This document shows, piece after piece, positions 54,243-62,607 of a stretch of 64,000 nt of DNA. Under the pieces are notes generated by a model that searched no databases, was not told the origin of the DNA, and was given only the letters and a program-made list of their open reading frames with translations. How positions within the stretch are numbered: the first letter of the stretch is position 1; each line of letters begins with the position of its first letter. The position numbers and the translations under genes were made by a program. Source of the DNA: Streptomyces sp. NBC_00162 (lineage in GTDB: Bacteria; Actinomycetota; Actinomycetes; Streptomycetales; Streptomycetaceae); contig NZ_CP102509.1 of NCBI RefSeq assembly GCF_024611995.1, positions 6,200,001 to 6,264,000 of the forward strand, in the 5' to 3' direction.

Positions 54243-55538
54243 ATGGCCCCCATCCGAACGCTGCTGAGCGGCCTCCTCGGCGCCGCCCTGCTGGTCCCCG
54301 TCCTCCCCTCGGCGACGACCGCCGCCGCCGACGCGCGAACCATCGACTACGGCGGTCTGCGCCTCGCCGTCCCGGCCGACTGGCGGGTCGTCGACCTCGA
54401 CCTCGACCCCGACGCCTGCCTGCGCCTGGACCTGCCCACCCTCTACCTCGGCCACGCCGGCAACCAGAGCCAGTGCACCGGCCGGGCCGTCATCAGCCGC
54501 GCGGACACCCTCCACCTCGAACCCCTCGACGGAGCACCGCAGCGCGCCGACATCCCCACCATCGCCGTGGACTCCGGGACCGCCCTGCCCGAGACCCCGC
54601 CCCGGTCCGACAGCAACGAAGTGCGGTACGCCCTGCTCCGGCCCGGGGTCATGGCCACCGTCTCCTACGGGGCCGCGCCCGACGCCGTACGCCGGGTCCT
54701 GGCACGCGCCCGCGCCGTGACCCCCGGAGCCCCGGCGGCCCCCAGGCCCCCCGCCGAGCCCGCGCTGGCCACCGACGGCACGGAGCCCCGCAACGCACAG
54801 GAACCTTTCACCGGCGAGGGCTTCGACGCCTGCACCGCCCCCACTCAGAAGTCCATGGACACCTGGCGGGCCGATTCCCCCTTCCGGGCGGTCGGCATCT
54901 ACATCGGCGGCCGTGCCCGGGCCTGCGCCCAGCCGCAGCTCACCGCCGACTGGGTACGGCGGCAGGCCGACGCGGGCTGGCACCTCATGCCGATCTGGGT
55001 GGGCCCGCAGCCCTGGAACAGCTCCAGCACCGGCCTGTCCACCGACCCCTCCGAGGCCGACGAGCAGGGCCGGTCCGCCGCCGACGGCGCGTCGGCCGCG
55101 GCCGCGTCGCTGGGCCTGCCCCCGGGCACGGTGCTCTACAACGACCTGGAGAACTACACCGACCGCGAGACCTGGGACGCCCCGGTCGTCGCCTACCTGA
55201 CCGCGTGGACGGTCCGGCTGCACGAGCTCGGCTACCGCTCCGCCGCCTACGTCTCGGCGAGCTCCGGGGCCAAGACGCTGAGCGCCCACCACCACCAGGC
55301 GCCCGAGGCCATGCCGGACGTGCTGTGGGTCGCCCGCTGGAACGGCGCGGCCTCCGTCGGCGACGCCGACATGGGCCTGCCCGCCGGCACCCCGCAGTGG
55401 GCCGGCCGGCGCCGCGCCCACCAGTTCCGCGGCGACCACGACGCCACCTACGGCGGAGTCAAGATCAACATCGACCGCAACTGGGTCGACATCGACCCGT
55501 CCGCCATCGGGACGGGCGACGTCCTCCCGCTGGCCTAG
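54243..55538 (+). CDS. Secreted DUF1906 (glycoside-hydrolase-like) protein
   Basis: 431 aa. Signal peptide MAPIRTLLSGLLGAALLVPV ending near TTAAADA. An N-terminal region of about 160 residues precedes a DUF1906 barrel: GEGFDACTAPTQKSMDTW, FRAVGIYIGG, LMPIWVGPQPW, GLPPGTVLYNDLENY (Asp/Glu) and VKINIDRNWVDID at the end. DUF1906 resembles lysozyme-like GH25 folds (Rv2525c is an exported member); a cell-wall role is possible. AACTAT lies 7 nt before the ATG (leaderless type). Stop codons of this and the next gene overlap tail to tail. Confidence 0.85.
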   Translation: MAPIRTLLSGLLGAALLVPVLPSATTAAADARTIDYGGLRLAVPADWRVVDLDLDPDACLRLDLPTLYLGHAGNQSQCTGRAVISRADTLHLEPLDGAPQRADIPTIAVDSGTALPETPPRSDSNEVRYALLRPGVMATVSYGAAPDAVRRVLARARAVTPGAPAAPRPPAEPALATDGTEPRNAQEPFTGEGFDACTAPTQKSMDTWRADSPFRAVGIYIGGRARACAQPQLTADWVRRQADAGWHLMPIWVGPQPWNSSSTGLSTDPSEADEQGRSAADGASAAAASLGLPPGTVLYNDLENYTDRETWDAPVVAYLTAWTVRLHELGYRSAAYVSASSGAKTLSAHHHQAPEAMPDVLWVARWNGAASVGDADMGLPAGTPQWAGRRRAHQFRGDHDATYGGVKINIDRNWVDIDPSAIGTGDVLPLA

Positions 55539-56059
55539 GAAGCGTCCGGAGCCGGCGGGTCCTCCCGCGGCGGCTCGTCGTCGTCGCCCCGGCGGAGGGT
55601 GTGGATGCCACCCGCCGGGGTCCAGGTCCGCAGCACCAGGTCATCGCCCTCCACGATGATGTGGACGACCTCCGTCAGCTCGGCGTGGAAGAGGTGGAAG
55701 GGGTGCGGGGTCTCCGTCTCCTCCGCGTACCGGTGCAGCTCGGGCGGGTCCACCAGCTCCACCGCGCGCCCGGAGATCCGTACGTCCCCGTCCGGGATCG
55801 TCTCGCCCTCGCCCGGATTGGTGTGCAGGGCGAACCGCGGGTCGCGCTGGAGGTCCCGGGCCTTCATCGAGCCCGGCATCATGCCGAGCCACAGCTCCCC
55901 GCCGCGGATGTCGACGTTCAGCCCGGCGACGCGGGGGGAGCCGTCCTTGCGGAGGGTGGCCAGGACGTGGTGCGGATACTGGGCGAAGCGGGCCTGGACG
56001 GCCGCTGCGAACTCCGGCTCCGCCTTCTCGAACGCTGCCCAGTTGTTCGTCGTCGTCAT
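55535..56059 (-). CDS. Pyridoxamine 5'-phosphate oxidase-like flavin/F420 protein
   Basis: 174 aa. Split-barrel features: FAQYPHHVLATLRKDGSPRVAGLNVDIRGGELWLGMMPGSMKARDLQRDPRFALHT (in part) and VRISGRAVELVD. Binds FMN or F420 by family; substrate unknown. ATG at 56059 with TTTGAT 6 nt upstream, preferred over 56083. Confidence 0.85.
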   Translation of the reverse strand: MTTTNNWAAFEKAEPEFAAAVQARFAQYPHHVLATLRKDGSPRVAGLNVDIRGGELWLGMMPGSMKARDLQRDPRFALHTNPGEGETIPDGDVRISGRAVELVDPPELHRYAEETETPHPFHLFHAELTEVVHIIVEGDDLVLRTWTPAGGIHTLRRGDDDEPPREDPPAPDAS

Positions 56060-56118
56060 ACGTCCATCAAAGCGCGTGGCCACGGACGCCGCTGCTCAGG
56101 CGCGCACGGTGCCCCCGT

Positions 56119-56685
56119 CTACGGGTGCCGGACGCGCCCGCTGCTCAGCGCGTCGAGGTCGTCCAGCATGGCGGCCGCGAGGTCGCGCTCGGAGGTGTAG
56201 TACCGCTCGGCCCACTTGAGGGTCAGCGCCGGGTACGCCCCGGCCCGTTCGGCGTCGGCCAGCGCGCGGTCGCGCATCGACTCGGCGAACTCCTGGTGCT
56301 GGACGAGGACTTCGCGCATCTGCTCCGGCGCCAGCAGGTGGCCCAGCCACAGGCGCAGCATCGGCCCGTGCTTGAGGACGGGCGGGTCGAGCGGGGCCTC
56401 GCGGACCCATTCCCGGACGGCCGTCATGCCCGCGTCGGTGATCCGGTACACCCGCTTGTCGCGCGTGCCGCTCTCCTGGGAGACCGTCCGCGAGACGGCG
56501 TAGCCGGCCTTCTCCAGGCGCTTGAGCTCGCTGTAGATCTGGCTGAAGGACGGGCTCCAGTAGAAGAACCGCAAGGACCGGTCCGACCGCTTCTTCACGT
56601 CGTAGCCGGAGAGCTCCTCCCCGAAGGAGAGCAGGCCGAGCACCGCCCAGCCGGTCGCGGGGAGCGTGCTCGTCTCGTCTGCCAC
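56119..56685 (-). CDS. PadR-family transcriptional regulator
   Basis: 188 aa. Winged-helix N-terminus WAVLGLLSFGEELSGYDVKKR, SQIYSELKRLEKAGYAVSRTV, KRVYRITDAGMTAVREW, then the long-helix C-terminal dimerisation (VirR-like) domain. Divergent from the SDR gene at 56790, the usual arrangement for a local repressor. GTG start with TAGACT 7 nt upstream, no SD. Confidence 0.92.
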   Translation of the reverse strand: MADETSTLPATGWAVLGLLSFGEELSGYDVKKRSDRSLRFFYWSPSFSQIYSELKRLEKAGYAVSRTVSQESGTRDKRVYRITDAGMTAVREWVREAPLDPPVLKHGPMLRLWLGHLLAPEQMREVLVQHQEFAESMRDRALADAERAGAYPALTLKWAERYYTSERDLAAAMLDDLDALSSGRVRHP

Positions 56686-56742
56686 GCAGCGCAGTCTACG
56701 ACCGGTCTTCGCAGTGGCCCTTCCTTCGGCGAGCTATGACTG

Positions 56743-56758
56743 TTAGAAGTATTCCTAA
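56743..56758. promoter_or_regulatory. AT-rich imperfect palindrome between padR-type gene and SDR
   Basis: TTAGAAGTATTCCTAA, 6 of 8 positions symmetrical, 32 bp before the SDR start. Possible PadR operator. Confidence 0.35.
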
Positions 56759-56789
56759 TTGAAGGGTGAGCGGGAGAGGGGGTGGAACC

Positions 56790-57521
56790 GTGGGCGTCTC
56801 CCTCGAGGGGAAGGTCGTCGTCATCACCGGCGCCGGGCGCGGCCAGGGCGCGGCCGAGGCCCGGCTGTGCGCGGAGGCGGGGGCGCGGGTCGTCGTCACG
56901 GACGTACGGGAGGACGAGGGCCGGGCGGTGGCCGCGGAACTCGGCGGCCAGGGCTTGTACGTACGGCACGACGTGGCCGACCCGGACAGCTGGGCGCAGG
57001 TCGTCCGGTCGGCGGTCGCGGCCTTCGGCACGATCTCGGCGCTGGTCAACAACGCGGCCCTGTGGCGCACGGCCCACGTCGAACAGCAGCGGCTCGACGA
57101 CTTCGAGACGCTGCTGCGGGTCAACCTGCTGGGGCCGTTCCTCGGCATCCAGGCGGTGGCGCCCGTACTGCGGGCGGGCGGCGGCGGGTCCGTCGTCAAC
57201 ATCTCCTCGACGGCCGGACTGGTCGGGATCCCGGGCCACGCGGCCTACGGCTCCACCAAGTTCGGGCTGCGCGGGCTGACCCGGTCGGCGGCGCTGGACC
57301 TGGCCGCGGACCGGATCCGGGTCAACTCGGTGCACCCGGGCGCCATCGACACGCCGATGGTGGCCGAAGCGGTCGCGGGCCGGGACTGGTCGCACGTGCC
57401 ACTGGGGCGGATGGGGCTGCCGGAGGAGGTCGGGGAGCTGGTCCTCTTCCTCTGCTCGGACGCGTCCTCGTACGTGACCGGCACGGAGTTCACGGTGGAC
57501 GGCGGCATGACCACGGGATGA
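56790..57521 (+). CDS. Short-chain dehydrogenase/reductase
   Basis: 243 aa classical SDR. NAD(P) site VVVITGAGRGQGAAEA, NNAALW, catalytic Ser (ISSTAGL) and YGSTKFGLRGL (Tyr-Lys), VHPGAIDTPM, and C-terminal VTGTEFTVDGGM. Sequence style is that of 3-alpha/20-beta-hydroxysteroid dehydrogenases. GTG at 56790 chosen for the purine-rich GGAGAGGGGG upstream; GTG at 56766 is in frame but precedes that SD. Likely controlled by the divergent PadR protein. Confidence 0.9.
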   Translation: MGVSLEGKVVVITGAGRGQGAAEARLCAEAGARVVVTDVREDEGRAVAAELGGQGLYVRHDVADPDSWAQVVRSAVAAFGTISALVNNAALWRTAHVEQQRLDDFETLLRVNLLGPFLGIQAVAPVLRAGGGGSVVNISSTAGLVGIPGHAAYGSTKFGLRGLTRSAALDLAADRIRVNSVHPGAIDTPMVAEAVAGRDWSHVPLGRMGLPEEVGELVLFLCSDASSYVTGTEFTVDGGMTTG

Positions 57522-57566
57522 CGGCCCGCCGGGCGGTGTCCGCACGGCCCCGGGCATGATGTGTCC

Positions 57567-58118
57567 ATGTCTGAACTGATGCGGCGGCTCGCGGGCGCGC
57601 TGCTCCGCAACTGCCTGCTCCTGGCAGCCGAGTTCGGTGCGATCCTGCTGCTGCGAGGCCCCGGGGGACACTGGGTCCCGATCCTGCTGGCCGTCTTCGT
57701 CATCGGCGCGGCCGTACCGCACGGCACCGACGCGGAGTTCGTGGCCCGCAGCGCCGTCGCGCTCGTCGCGGTGGGGGTCGCGGTGCTCGGCGGGATCACC
57801 TGGGAGGGCCGGACCCTCCACGACCGCGGCCGCGAGGAGACGGCGGTGGTCGTGGAACGCACCATGGCGGAGGACGGCTCCAGCCGTTCCCCGTCCCTGC
57901 GACTGCGCACGGAGGCCGGCCGCGACCTCCCCGGGCCGGTGGCGATGGACCTGCCCGTCGGTGCGCGGCTGGCGGTGACCGTGGATCCCGGCAGCCCGGT
58001 CTGGTCCCTCGGCGCGCGCCCGGCCGAACCGCGCTGGGAGGCGGCGGGCACCGGCGCGCTCCTCCTGCTCCAGACGGCCACCCTCGGCCGGCTCTCACTG
58101 CGCCGCCCCCGCGACTGA
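57567..58118 (+). CDS. Two-to-three-helix membrane protein, unknown
   Basis: 183 aa. Hydrophobic helices at about residues 13-29, 36-52 and 62-78, then a soluble domain of about 100 residues (GREETAVVVERTMAEDG, LPVGARLAVTVDP) and a last hydrophobic patch. No family recognised. CATGAT lies 6 nt before the ATG. Confidence 0.62.
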   Translation: MSELMRRLAGALLRNCLLLAAEFGAILLLRGPGGHWVPILLAVFVIGAAVPHGTDAEFVARSAVALVAVGVAVLGGITWEGRTLHDRGREETAVVVERTMAEDGSSRSPSLRLRTEAGRDLPGPVAMDLPVGARLAVTVDPGSPVWSLGARPAEPRWEAAGTGALLLLQTATLGRLSLRRPRD

Positions 58119-58185
58119 AACCACGGCGGCCCGCCACCCGTCGCACACGGTGGTGTCGAGGGGCGTGATCGAAAACAATGGCCGC

Positions 58186-58914
58186 ATGACGAAACGCGCC
58201 CGGTCCTTCGACGCCGCCGCCGCGCTGTACGGCGCGAACCGGCCCGGCTATCCGCCCGCCCTCTTCGACGCCGTCGAGGAGCTCGCCGGCCGGCCGCTCG
58301 CCGGGGCACGGGTGGCCGACGTAGGGGCGGGTACCGGGATCGCCACCGGGCTGCTGCGGGCCCGCGGGGCAGAGGTCGTCGCCGTGGAGCCGGGGGACGG
58401 GATGGCCGAGGAGTTCCGGCGGGCCAACCCGGGGATCCCGCTCGTGCGCGGGGACGGGGACCGGCTGCCGCTGGCGAGCGGCGCGTTCGACCTCCTCACC
58501 TACGCCCAGGCCTGGCACTGGACCGACCCCGCCCGTTCGGTCCCGGAGGCCCGCCGCGTGCTGCGCCCGGGCGGCGCGCTCGCGCTCTGGTGGAACGACA
58601 TGGACCTCTCCGTCCCCTGGATCGCCGAGCAGGACGCCCGGATCCGCGAGTACCTGAAGGTGATCGGGCTGCCCGCCCGTGAATCCCTGGAGGGGCTCGA
58701 CCTCACCACCCGGGAGGTCCGCTGGTCGCGGCGGATCCCGCTGGACACCCATCTCGCCAACCAGGCCAGCCACTCCGCGTTCCTCCTCCTCGGCGAGGCC
58801 GTCACCGGGGAGTTCATGGCGGCCGAGCGGGAGCGGCTGCTGGCCCTCTTCCCGGACGGAACGGTCGAAGAGTCCTACGTGGTCACCCTTCGCGTCGCCC
58901 GCATCGGCGTCTGA
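58186..58914 (+). CDS. SAM-dependent methyltransferase (class I)
   Basis: 242 aa. SAM motifs ARVADVGAGTGIATGLLRARGAEVVAVEPGDGM (in part), PLASGAFDLLTYAQAWHW, RRVLRPGGALALWW. UbiE/COQ5-type fold with the WHW motif typical of the methyltransferase-11 group; substrate unknown. ATG at 58186 with AACAAT 6 nt upstream. The 3' end overlaps the convergent acyl-CoA dehydrogenase gene by 40 bp. Confidence 0.85.
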   Translation: MTKRARSFDAAAALYGANRPGYPPALFDAVEELAGRPLAGARVADVGAGTGIATGLLRARGAEVVAVEPGDGMAEEFRRANPGIPLVRGDGDRLPLASGAFDLLTYAQAWHWTDPARSVPEARRVLRPGGALALWWNDMDLSVPWIAEQDARIREYLKVIGLPARESLEGLDLTTREVRWSRRIPLDTHLANQASHSAFLLLGEAVTGEFMAAERERLLALFPDGTVEESYVVTLRVARIGV

Positions 58915-59894
58915 AGGACCGCCGCCCGGCAGGCCGCGGGCGTGCCCCACGCGTCCCGCAGCGGGCGGGCCTTGCGCAGCCACAGCGACAGGTCCAGCTC
59001 CTCCGTGTAGCCGACCGCACCGTGCAGCTGCAGGGCCGTCCGCGCCGCCGCGTACGCCGCCTCGCCCGCGGTGAGCTTCGCCGCCGCCACGTCACCCGGG
59101 GCCGTCGACAGCGCCGCCGCCCACAGCAGCGGCCGGGCGAACTCCAGGCCCAGCAGGGTGTCCGCCAGCCGGTGCTTGACCGCCTGGAAGGACCCGATCG
59201 GCGCGCCGAACTGCGTGCGCTGCTTCGCGTACTCCACCGTCCGGGCCAGCAGCGCCTCGCCGACGCCCAGGCACTGGGCCGCCGTCAGCAGCCGCGCCCA
59301 GCGGGCGGCCGTCTCCGCCGCCGCCGTCACGGCCGGGCCCGCGGCGAGGAGTTCCCCGCCCGCCGGGACCGAGAGCCCGCGGGCCGGGTCCAGCGAGGCC
59401 AGCCGCCCGCCCTCAGGAACGACTTCCGGCACGCCTTCCGACAGGCGGAGTTCGCCCGTCGCCGACACCGTGAAGCAGTACGTCGCCGCGTCCGCGTCCA
59501 GGGCGTACGGGCTCCCGCCCGGCAGCGTCAGCGTGGCCGAGGCCCCGCCCGCGACCAGCCCCGGGAGGAAGCGTTTCGCCGGCCCCTCGTCCCCCAGCTC
59601 GGACAGGAGCACCGACGCGGCCGCCGTCTCCACCACCGGCCCCGGCACCCCGGCCCGGCCCAGCTCCACGAAGCCGAGGGACAGCTCCAGCGGCAGCAGG
59701 CCGGCGCCGTCGTACGACTCCGCAGCCGCCAGCGCGAACAGCCCCGTACCGGCGAGGCGGGACCACAGCGCCCGCCCGGGCCCGTGCTCGCCGCCCGCCC
59801 AGGCCCGTACGACGGCGGGCACGTCCGCCGCGCCCAGCAGGGAGCGCAGGGTGCGCGCGAAGTCCGACTGCTCGTCGGTCGGCAGGAAGCGCAT
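58875..59894 (-). CDS. Acyl-CoA dehydrogenase, short partner subunit
   Basis: 339 aa. Acyl-CoA dehydrogenase fold with short N-domain; C-terminal motifs KQRTQFGAPIGSFQAVKHRLAD and LQLHGAVGYTEELDLSLWLRKA. The first ATG consistent with the family is 59894. Overlaps the larger acyl-CoA dehydrogenase gene by ATGA. Steroid degraders make such pairs as alpha2beta2 heterotetramers (FadE28-29, FadE31-32 type), so it probably forms one enzyme with the upstream product. Confidence 0.85.
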   Translation of the reverse strand: MRFLPTDEQSDFARTLRSLLGAADVPAVVRAWAGGEHGPGRALWSRLAGTGLFALAAAESYDGAGLLPLELSLGFVELGRAGVPGPVVETAAASVLLSELGDEGPAKRFLPGLVAGGASATLTLPGGSPYALDADAATYCFTVSATGELRLSEGVPEVVPEGGRLASLDPARGLSVPAGGELLAAGPAVTAAAETAARWARLLTAAQCLGVGEALLARTVEYAKQRTQFGAPIGSFQAVKHRLADTLLGLEFARPLLWAAALSTAPGDVAAAKLTAGEAAYAAARTALQLHGAVGYTEELDLSLWLRKARPLRDAWGTPAACRAAVLQTPMRATRRVTT

Positions 59895-61039
59895 CAGCGG
59901 CGTCCCTTCGGAAGGCCGAGCAGCCGCTCGGCGATGATGTCGCGCTGGATCTCGTTCGTCCCCGCGTAGATCGGCCCGGCCAGCGAGAAGACCCACGGTT
60001 CGGCCCACGCGCCCTCCGCGAGCTCCGCGTCCGCGCCCAGCAGGTCCAGCGCCGTCTCGTGCAGGGCGATGTCGTACTGCGACCAGAACACCTTGTTCAG
60101 GCTCGACTCGGCGCCGACGCTCTCACCGGCCGCGAACCGCGAGGCGCCGGCCCAGGTGAACAGCTCGTAGGCGCGCGCCCCGACCACCGCGTCCGCAACC
60201 CGGTCCCGCAGTGCGGTGTCGGCGGGATCCCCGGCCGACTCCCACAGCGCGACCAGGCGGTCCGCCGCCGCCAGGAACCGGCCCGGGGCGCGCAGCGTGA
60301 GCCCCCGCTCGTTGCCCGTCGTCGACATCGCGATCCGCCAGCCCTGCCCCGGCTCCCCGATCACGTCGGCGTCCGGTACGAAGACCTGGTCCAGGAACAG
60401 CTCCGCGAAGGCGGGCTTGCCGTCGAGGCGGCCGATGGGCCGCACCGTCACCCCCGGCGCCCGCAGGTCGAACATCAGGTACGTCAGTCCCTGGTGCTGC
60501 TTCGGGGCGTCCGGGTCGGTGCGGAAGATGCCGAAGGCGCGGTCCGCGAAGGCCGCCCGCGAGGACCAGGTCTTCTGCCCGGACAGCAGCCACCCGCCCT
60601 CCGTCCGCACCGCCCGCGACTTCAGCGAGGCCAGGTCGGAGCCCGACTCCGGCTCCGACCAGGCCTGCGCCCAGATCACCTCGCCGCTCGCCATCGGCGG
60701 CAGTACACGGGCCCGCTGCTCCTCGCTCGCGTGGTCGAAGAGGGTCGGCGCGAGGAGGTTGATGCCGTTCTGCGAGACCCGGCCGGGCGCGCCCGCCGCC
60801 CAGTACTCCTCCTCGAACACCAGCCACTTGACGATGTCCACGCCCCGGCCTCCGTACTCCTCGGGCCAGGACACCACCGACCAGCGGTCCGCGTGCAGCA
60901 GCCCCTCCCACTCCCGGTGCGCCGCGAAGCCCTCCGCCGTCTCCAGGGAGGGCAGGGGGGAGGCGGGAACGTGCTCGGACAGCCAGGCCCGGGCCTCGGC
61001 CCGGAAGGCCGCCACCTCCGCCGTCTGGGTGAGGTCCAT
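59894..61039 (-). CDS. Acyl-CoA dehydrogenase, large subunit (FadE-type)
   Basis: 381 aa. Standard motifs: SWPEEYGGRG, WAQAWSEPESGSDLASL, KTWSSRAAFADRAFGIFRT, substrate-domain GRLDGKPAFAELFLDQVFVPDADVIG, and C-terminal GPIYAGTNEIQRDIIAERLLGLP. ATG start behind GGAGG. First of a two-gene unit divergent from the SDR at 61142; a KstR2-like site sits between. In the mycobacterial HIP gene cluster an acyl-CoA dehydrogenase (FadE30) lies beside ipdF in the same way. Confidence 0.88.
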   Translation of the reverse strand: MDLTQTAEVAAFRAEARAWLSEHVPASPLPSLETAEGFAAHREWEGLLHADRWSVVSWPEEYGGRGVDIVKWLVFEEEYWAAGAPGRVSQNGINLLAPTLFDHASEEQRARVLPPMASGEVIWAQAWSEPESGSDLASLKSRAVRTEGGWLLSGQKTWSSRAAFADRAFGIFRTDPDAPKQHQGLTYLMFDLRAPGVTVRPIGRLDGKPAFAELFLDQVFVPDADVIGEPGQGWRIAMSTTGNERGLTLRAPGRFLAAADRLVALWESAGDPADTALRDRVADAVVGARAYELFTWAGASRFAAGESVGAESSLNKVFWSQYDIALHETALDLLGADAELAEGAWAEPWVFSLAGPIYAGTNEIQRDIIAERLLGLPKGRR

Positions 61040-61085
61040 CAGGGCCCGCCTCCTTGAACGCCTTCACGGAACGCCTTCACGCTTC

Positions 61086-61105
61086 CCTAACAACTGTTTG
61101 GTAGG
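61086..61105. promoter_or_regulatory. KstR2-like operator in the divergent region
   Basis: CCTAACAA, CTGT, TTGGTAGG (7 of 8 symmetrical). The core AACAACTGTTTGGT matches 8 of the 10 fixed positions of the KstR2 box AnCAAGnnCTTGnT. Lies between the acyl-CoA dehydrogenase start (61039) and the SDR start (61142), so it can control both directions. Confidence 0.62.
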
Positions 61106-61141
61106 TTAACGTACGGCCATGAGCAGCGTCGAGGAGTTCGC

Positions 61142-61924
61142 ATGAACGAGCCCCGGTACACCGCCGGCCACCACCTGCTGAAGGACCGCACCGCCGTCAT
61201 CACCGCCGCCGCCGGCGCCGGGATCGGCGGCGCCACCGCCCGCCGCTTCCTGGAGGAGGGCGCCCGGATCCTCATCGGCGACGCCCACGCCCGCCGCCTC
61301 AAGGAGACCGAGGACGCGCTCGCCGCCGAGTTCGGGGCCGACCGCGTCACCTCCCTCCCCTGCGACGTCACCGACGAGGAACAGGTACGGGCCCTCTTCG
61401 CGCACGCCGAGCAGACCCACGGCGGCCTCGACATCGTCGTCAACAACGCCGGCCTCGGCGGCACCGCCGACCTCGTCGACATGACCGACGACCAGTGGTC
61501 CCGCGTCCTCGACGTCACCCTGAACGGCACCTTCCGCTGCACCCGCGCCGCGCTGCGCTCGCTCAAGGCGTCCGGGCGGGGCGGGGTCGTCGTCAACAAC
61601 GCCTCCGTCGTCGGCTGGCGCGCCCAGACCGGTCAGGCCCACTACGCCGCCGCCAAGGCCGGCGTGATGGCCCTGACCCGCTGCGCGGCGCTGGAGGCCG
61701 CCGAGTTCGGCGTACGGATCAACGCCGTCGCGCCGAGCCTGGCCATGCACCCGCACCTGGTGAAGGTGACGAGCGAGGAGCTGCTCGCCGAACTCACCGC
61801 CCGCGAGGCCTTCGGCCGGTACGCCGAGCCCTGGGAGGTCGCCAACGTCATCGTCTTCCTGGCCAGCGGCTACTCGTCGTACATGACGGGCGAAACCGTC
61901 TCGGTCAGCAGCCAGCATCCGTAG
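61142..61924 (+). CDS. IpdF-like short-chain dehydrogenase
   Basis: 260 aa. AVITAAAGAGIGGATARR (cofactor site), NNAGLGGTADLVDMTDDQW, NNASVVGWRAQTGQAHYAAAKAGVMALTRC (Ser-Tyr-Lys, in part), GVRINAVAPSLAMH, AFGRYAEPWEVANVI and YSSYMTGETVSVSSQHP. These blocks, especially NNASVxGWRAQ and the QHP end, fit IpdF (Rv3559c type) of steroid CD-ring catabolism as I recall it. Probably reduces a hydroxylated indanone-propionyl-CoA. Next to the KstR2-like gene. Confidence 0.83.
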   Translation: MNEPRYTAGHHLLKDRTAVITAAAGAGIGGATARRFLEEGARILIGDAHARRLKETEDALAAEFGADRVTSLPCDVTDEEQVRALFAHAEQTHGGLDIVVNNAGLGGTADLVDMTDDQWSRVLDVTLNGTFRCTRAALRSLKASGRGGVVVNNASVVGWRAQTGQAHYAAAKAGVMALTRCAALEAAEFGVRINAVAPSLAMHPHLVKVTSEELLAELTAREAFGRYAEPWEVANVIVFLASGYSSYMTGETVSVSSQHP

Positions 61925-61939
61925 GACCAGAATGGGCGC

Positions 61940-62590
61940 GTGCCTACGAACAAGTCGACGAACCAGCCGGCGGCCGACCCGGCCCCGAAGAAGAAGCCGC
62001 AGGTGACGGCCTCGCCCGAGCGGCGCCGCGAGCTCCTCGACACGGCGGCCGAGGTCTTCGCCGCCCAGGGCTACAACGCCACCACCGTCCGCAAGATCGC
62101 CGACGCCGCCGGGATGCTCGCCGGCAGCCTCTATTACCACTTCGATTCCAAGGAATCGATGCTCGACGAGATCCTCTCCGCCTTCCTGACCGAACTCTGG
62201 GAGGGCTACGACACCGTCCTTGCCGCCGGCCTCGGCCCCAGGGAGACCATCGAGGCCCTCGTCACCGAGTCCTTCCGCGAGATCGACCGGCACCGCGCCG
62301 CCGTCGCGATCTACCAGAAGGAGTCCCGCACCCTCTCCGCGCAGCCCCGCTTCCACTACCTCTCCGACTCGCAGCAGAAGTTCGAGAAGGCCTGGCTGGG
62401 GACGCTGGAGCGGGGGGTCGCCGCGCAGGTCTTCCGCGCCGACCTCGACATCCGCCTCACCTACCGCTTCGTACGCGACACGGTGTGGGTGGCGGCCTCC
62501 TGGTACCGGCCGGGCGGCCAGCACAGCCCCGAGGAGATCGCCCGGCAGTACCTCTCGATGGTGCTGGACGGGATCGCCGTACGCCCCTGA
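61940..62590 (+). CDS. kstR2: TetR-family regulator, KstR2-like
   Basis: 216 aa. N-terminal HTH: RRRELLDTAAEVFAAQGYNATTVRKIADAAGMLAGSLYYHFDSKESML (in part). C-terminal ligand domain with VAIYQKESRTL and FRADLDIRLTYRFVRDTVW typical of KstR2, which senses HIP-CoA and represses the ring-CD degradation genes. Placed between ipdF-like and thiolase genes as in mycobacteria. GTG at 61940 with CAGAAT 6 nt upstream. Confidence 0.78.
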   Translation: MPTNKSTNQPAADPAPKKKPQVTASPERRRELLDTAAEVFAAQGYNATTVRKIADAAGMLAGSLYYHFDSKESMLDEILSAFLTELWEGYDTVLAAGLGPRETIEALVTESFREIDRHRAAVAIYQKESRTLSAQPRFHYLSDSQQKFEKAWLGTLERGVAAQVFRADLDIRLTYRFVRDTVWVAASWYRPGGQHSPEEIARQYLSMVLDGIAVRP

Positions 62591-62607
62591 ACCGTCAAGG
62601 AGTCGTC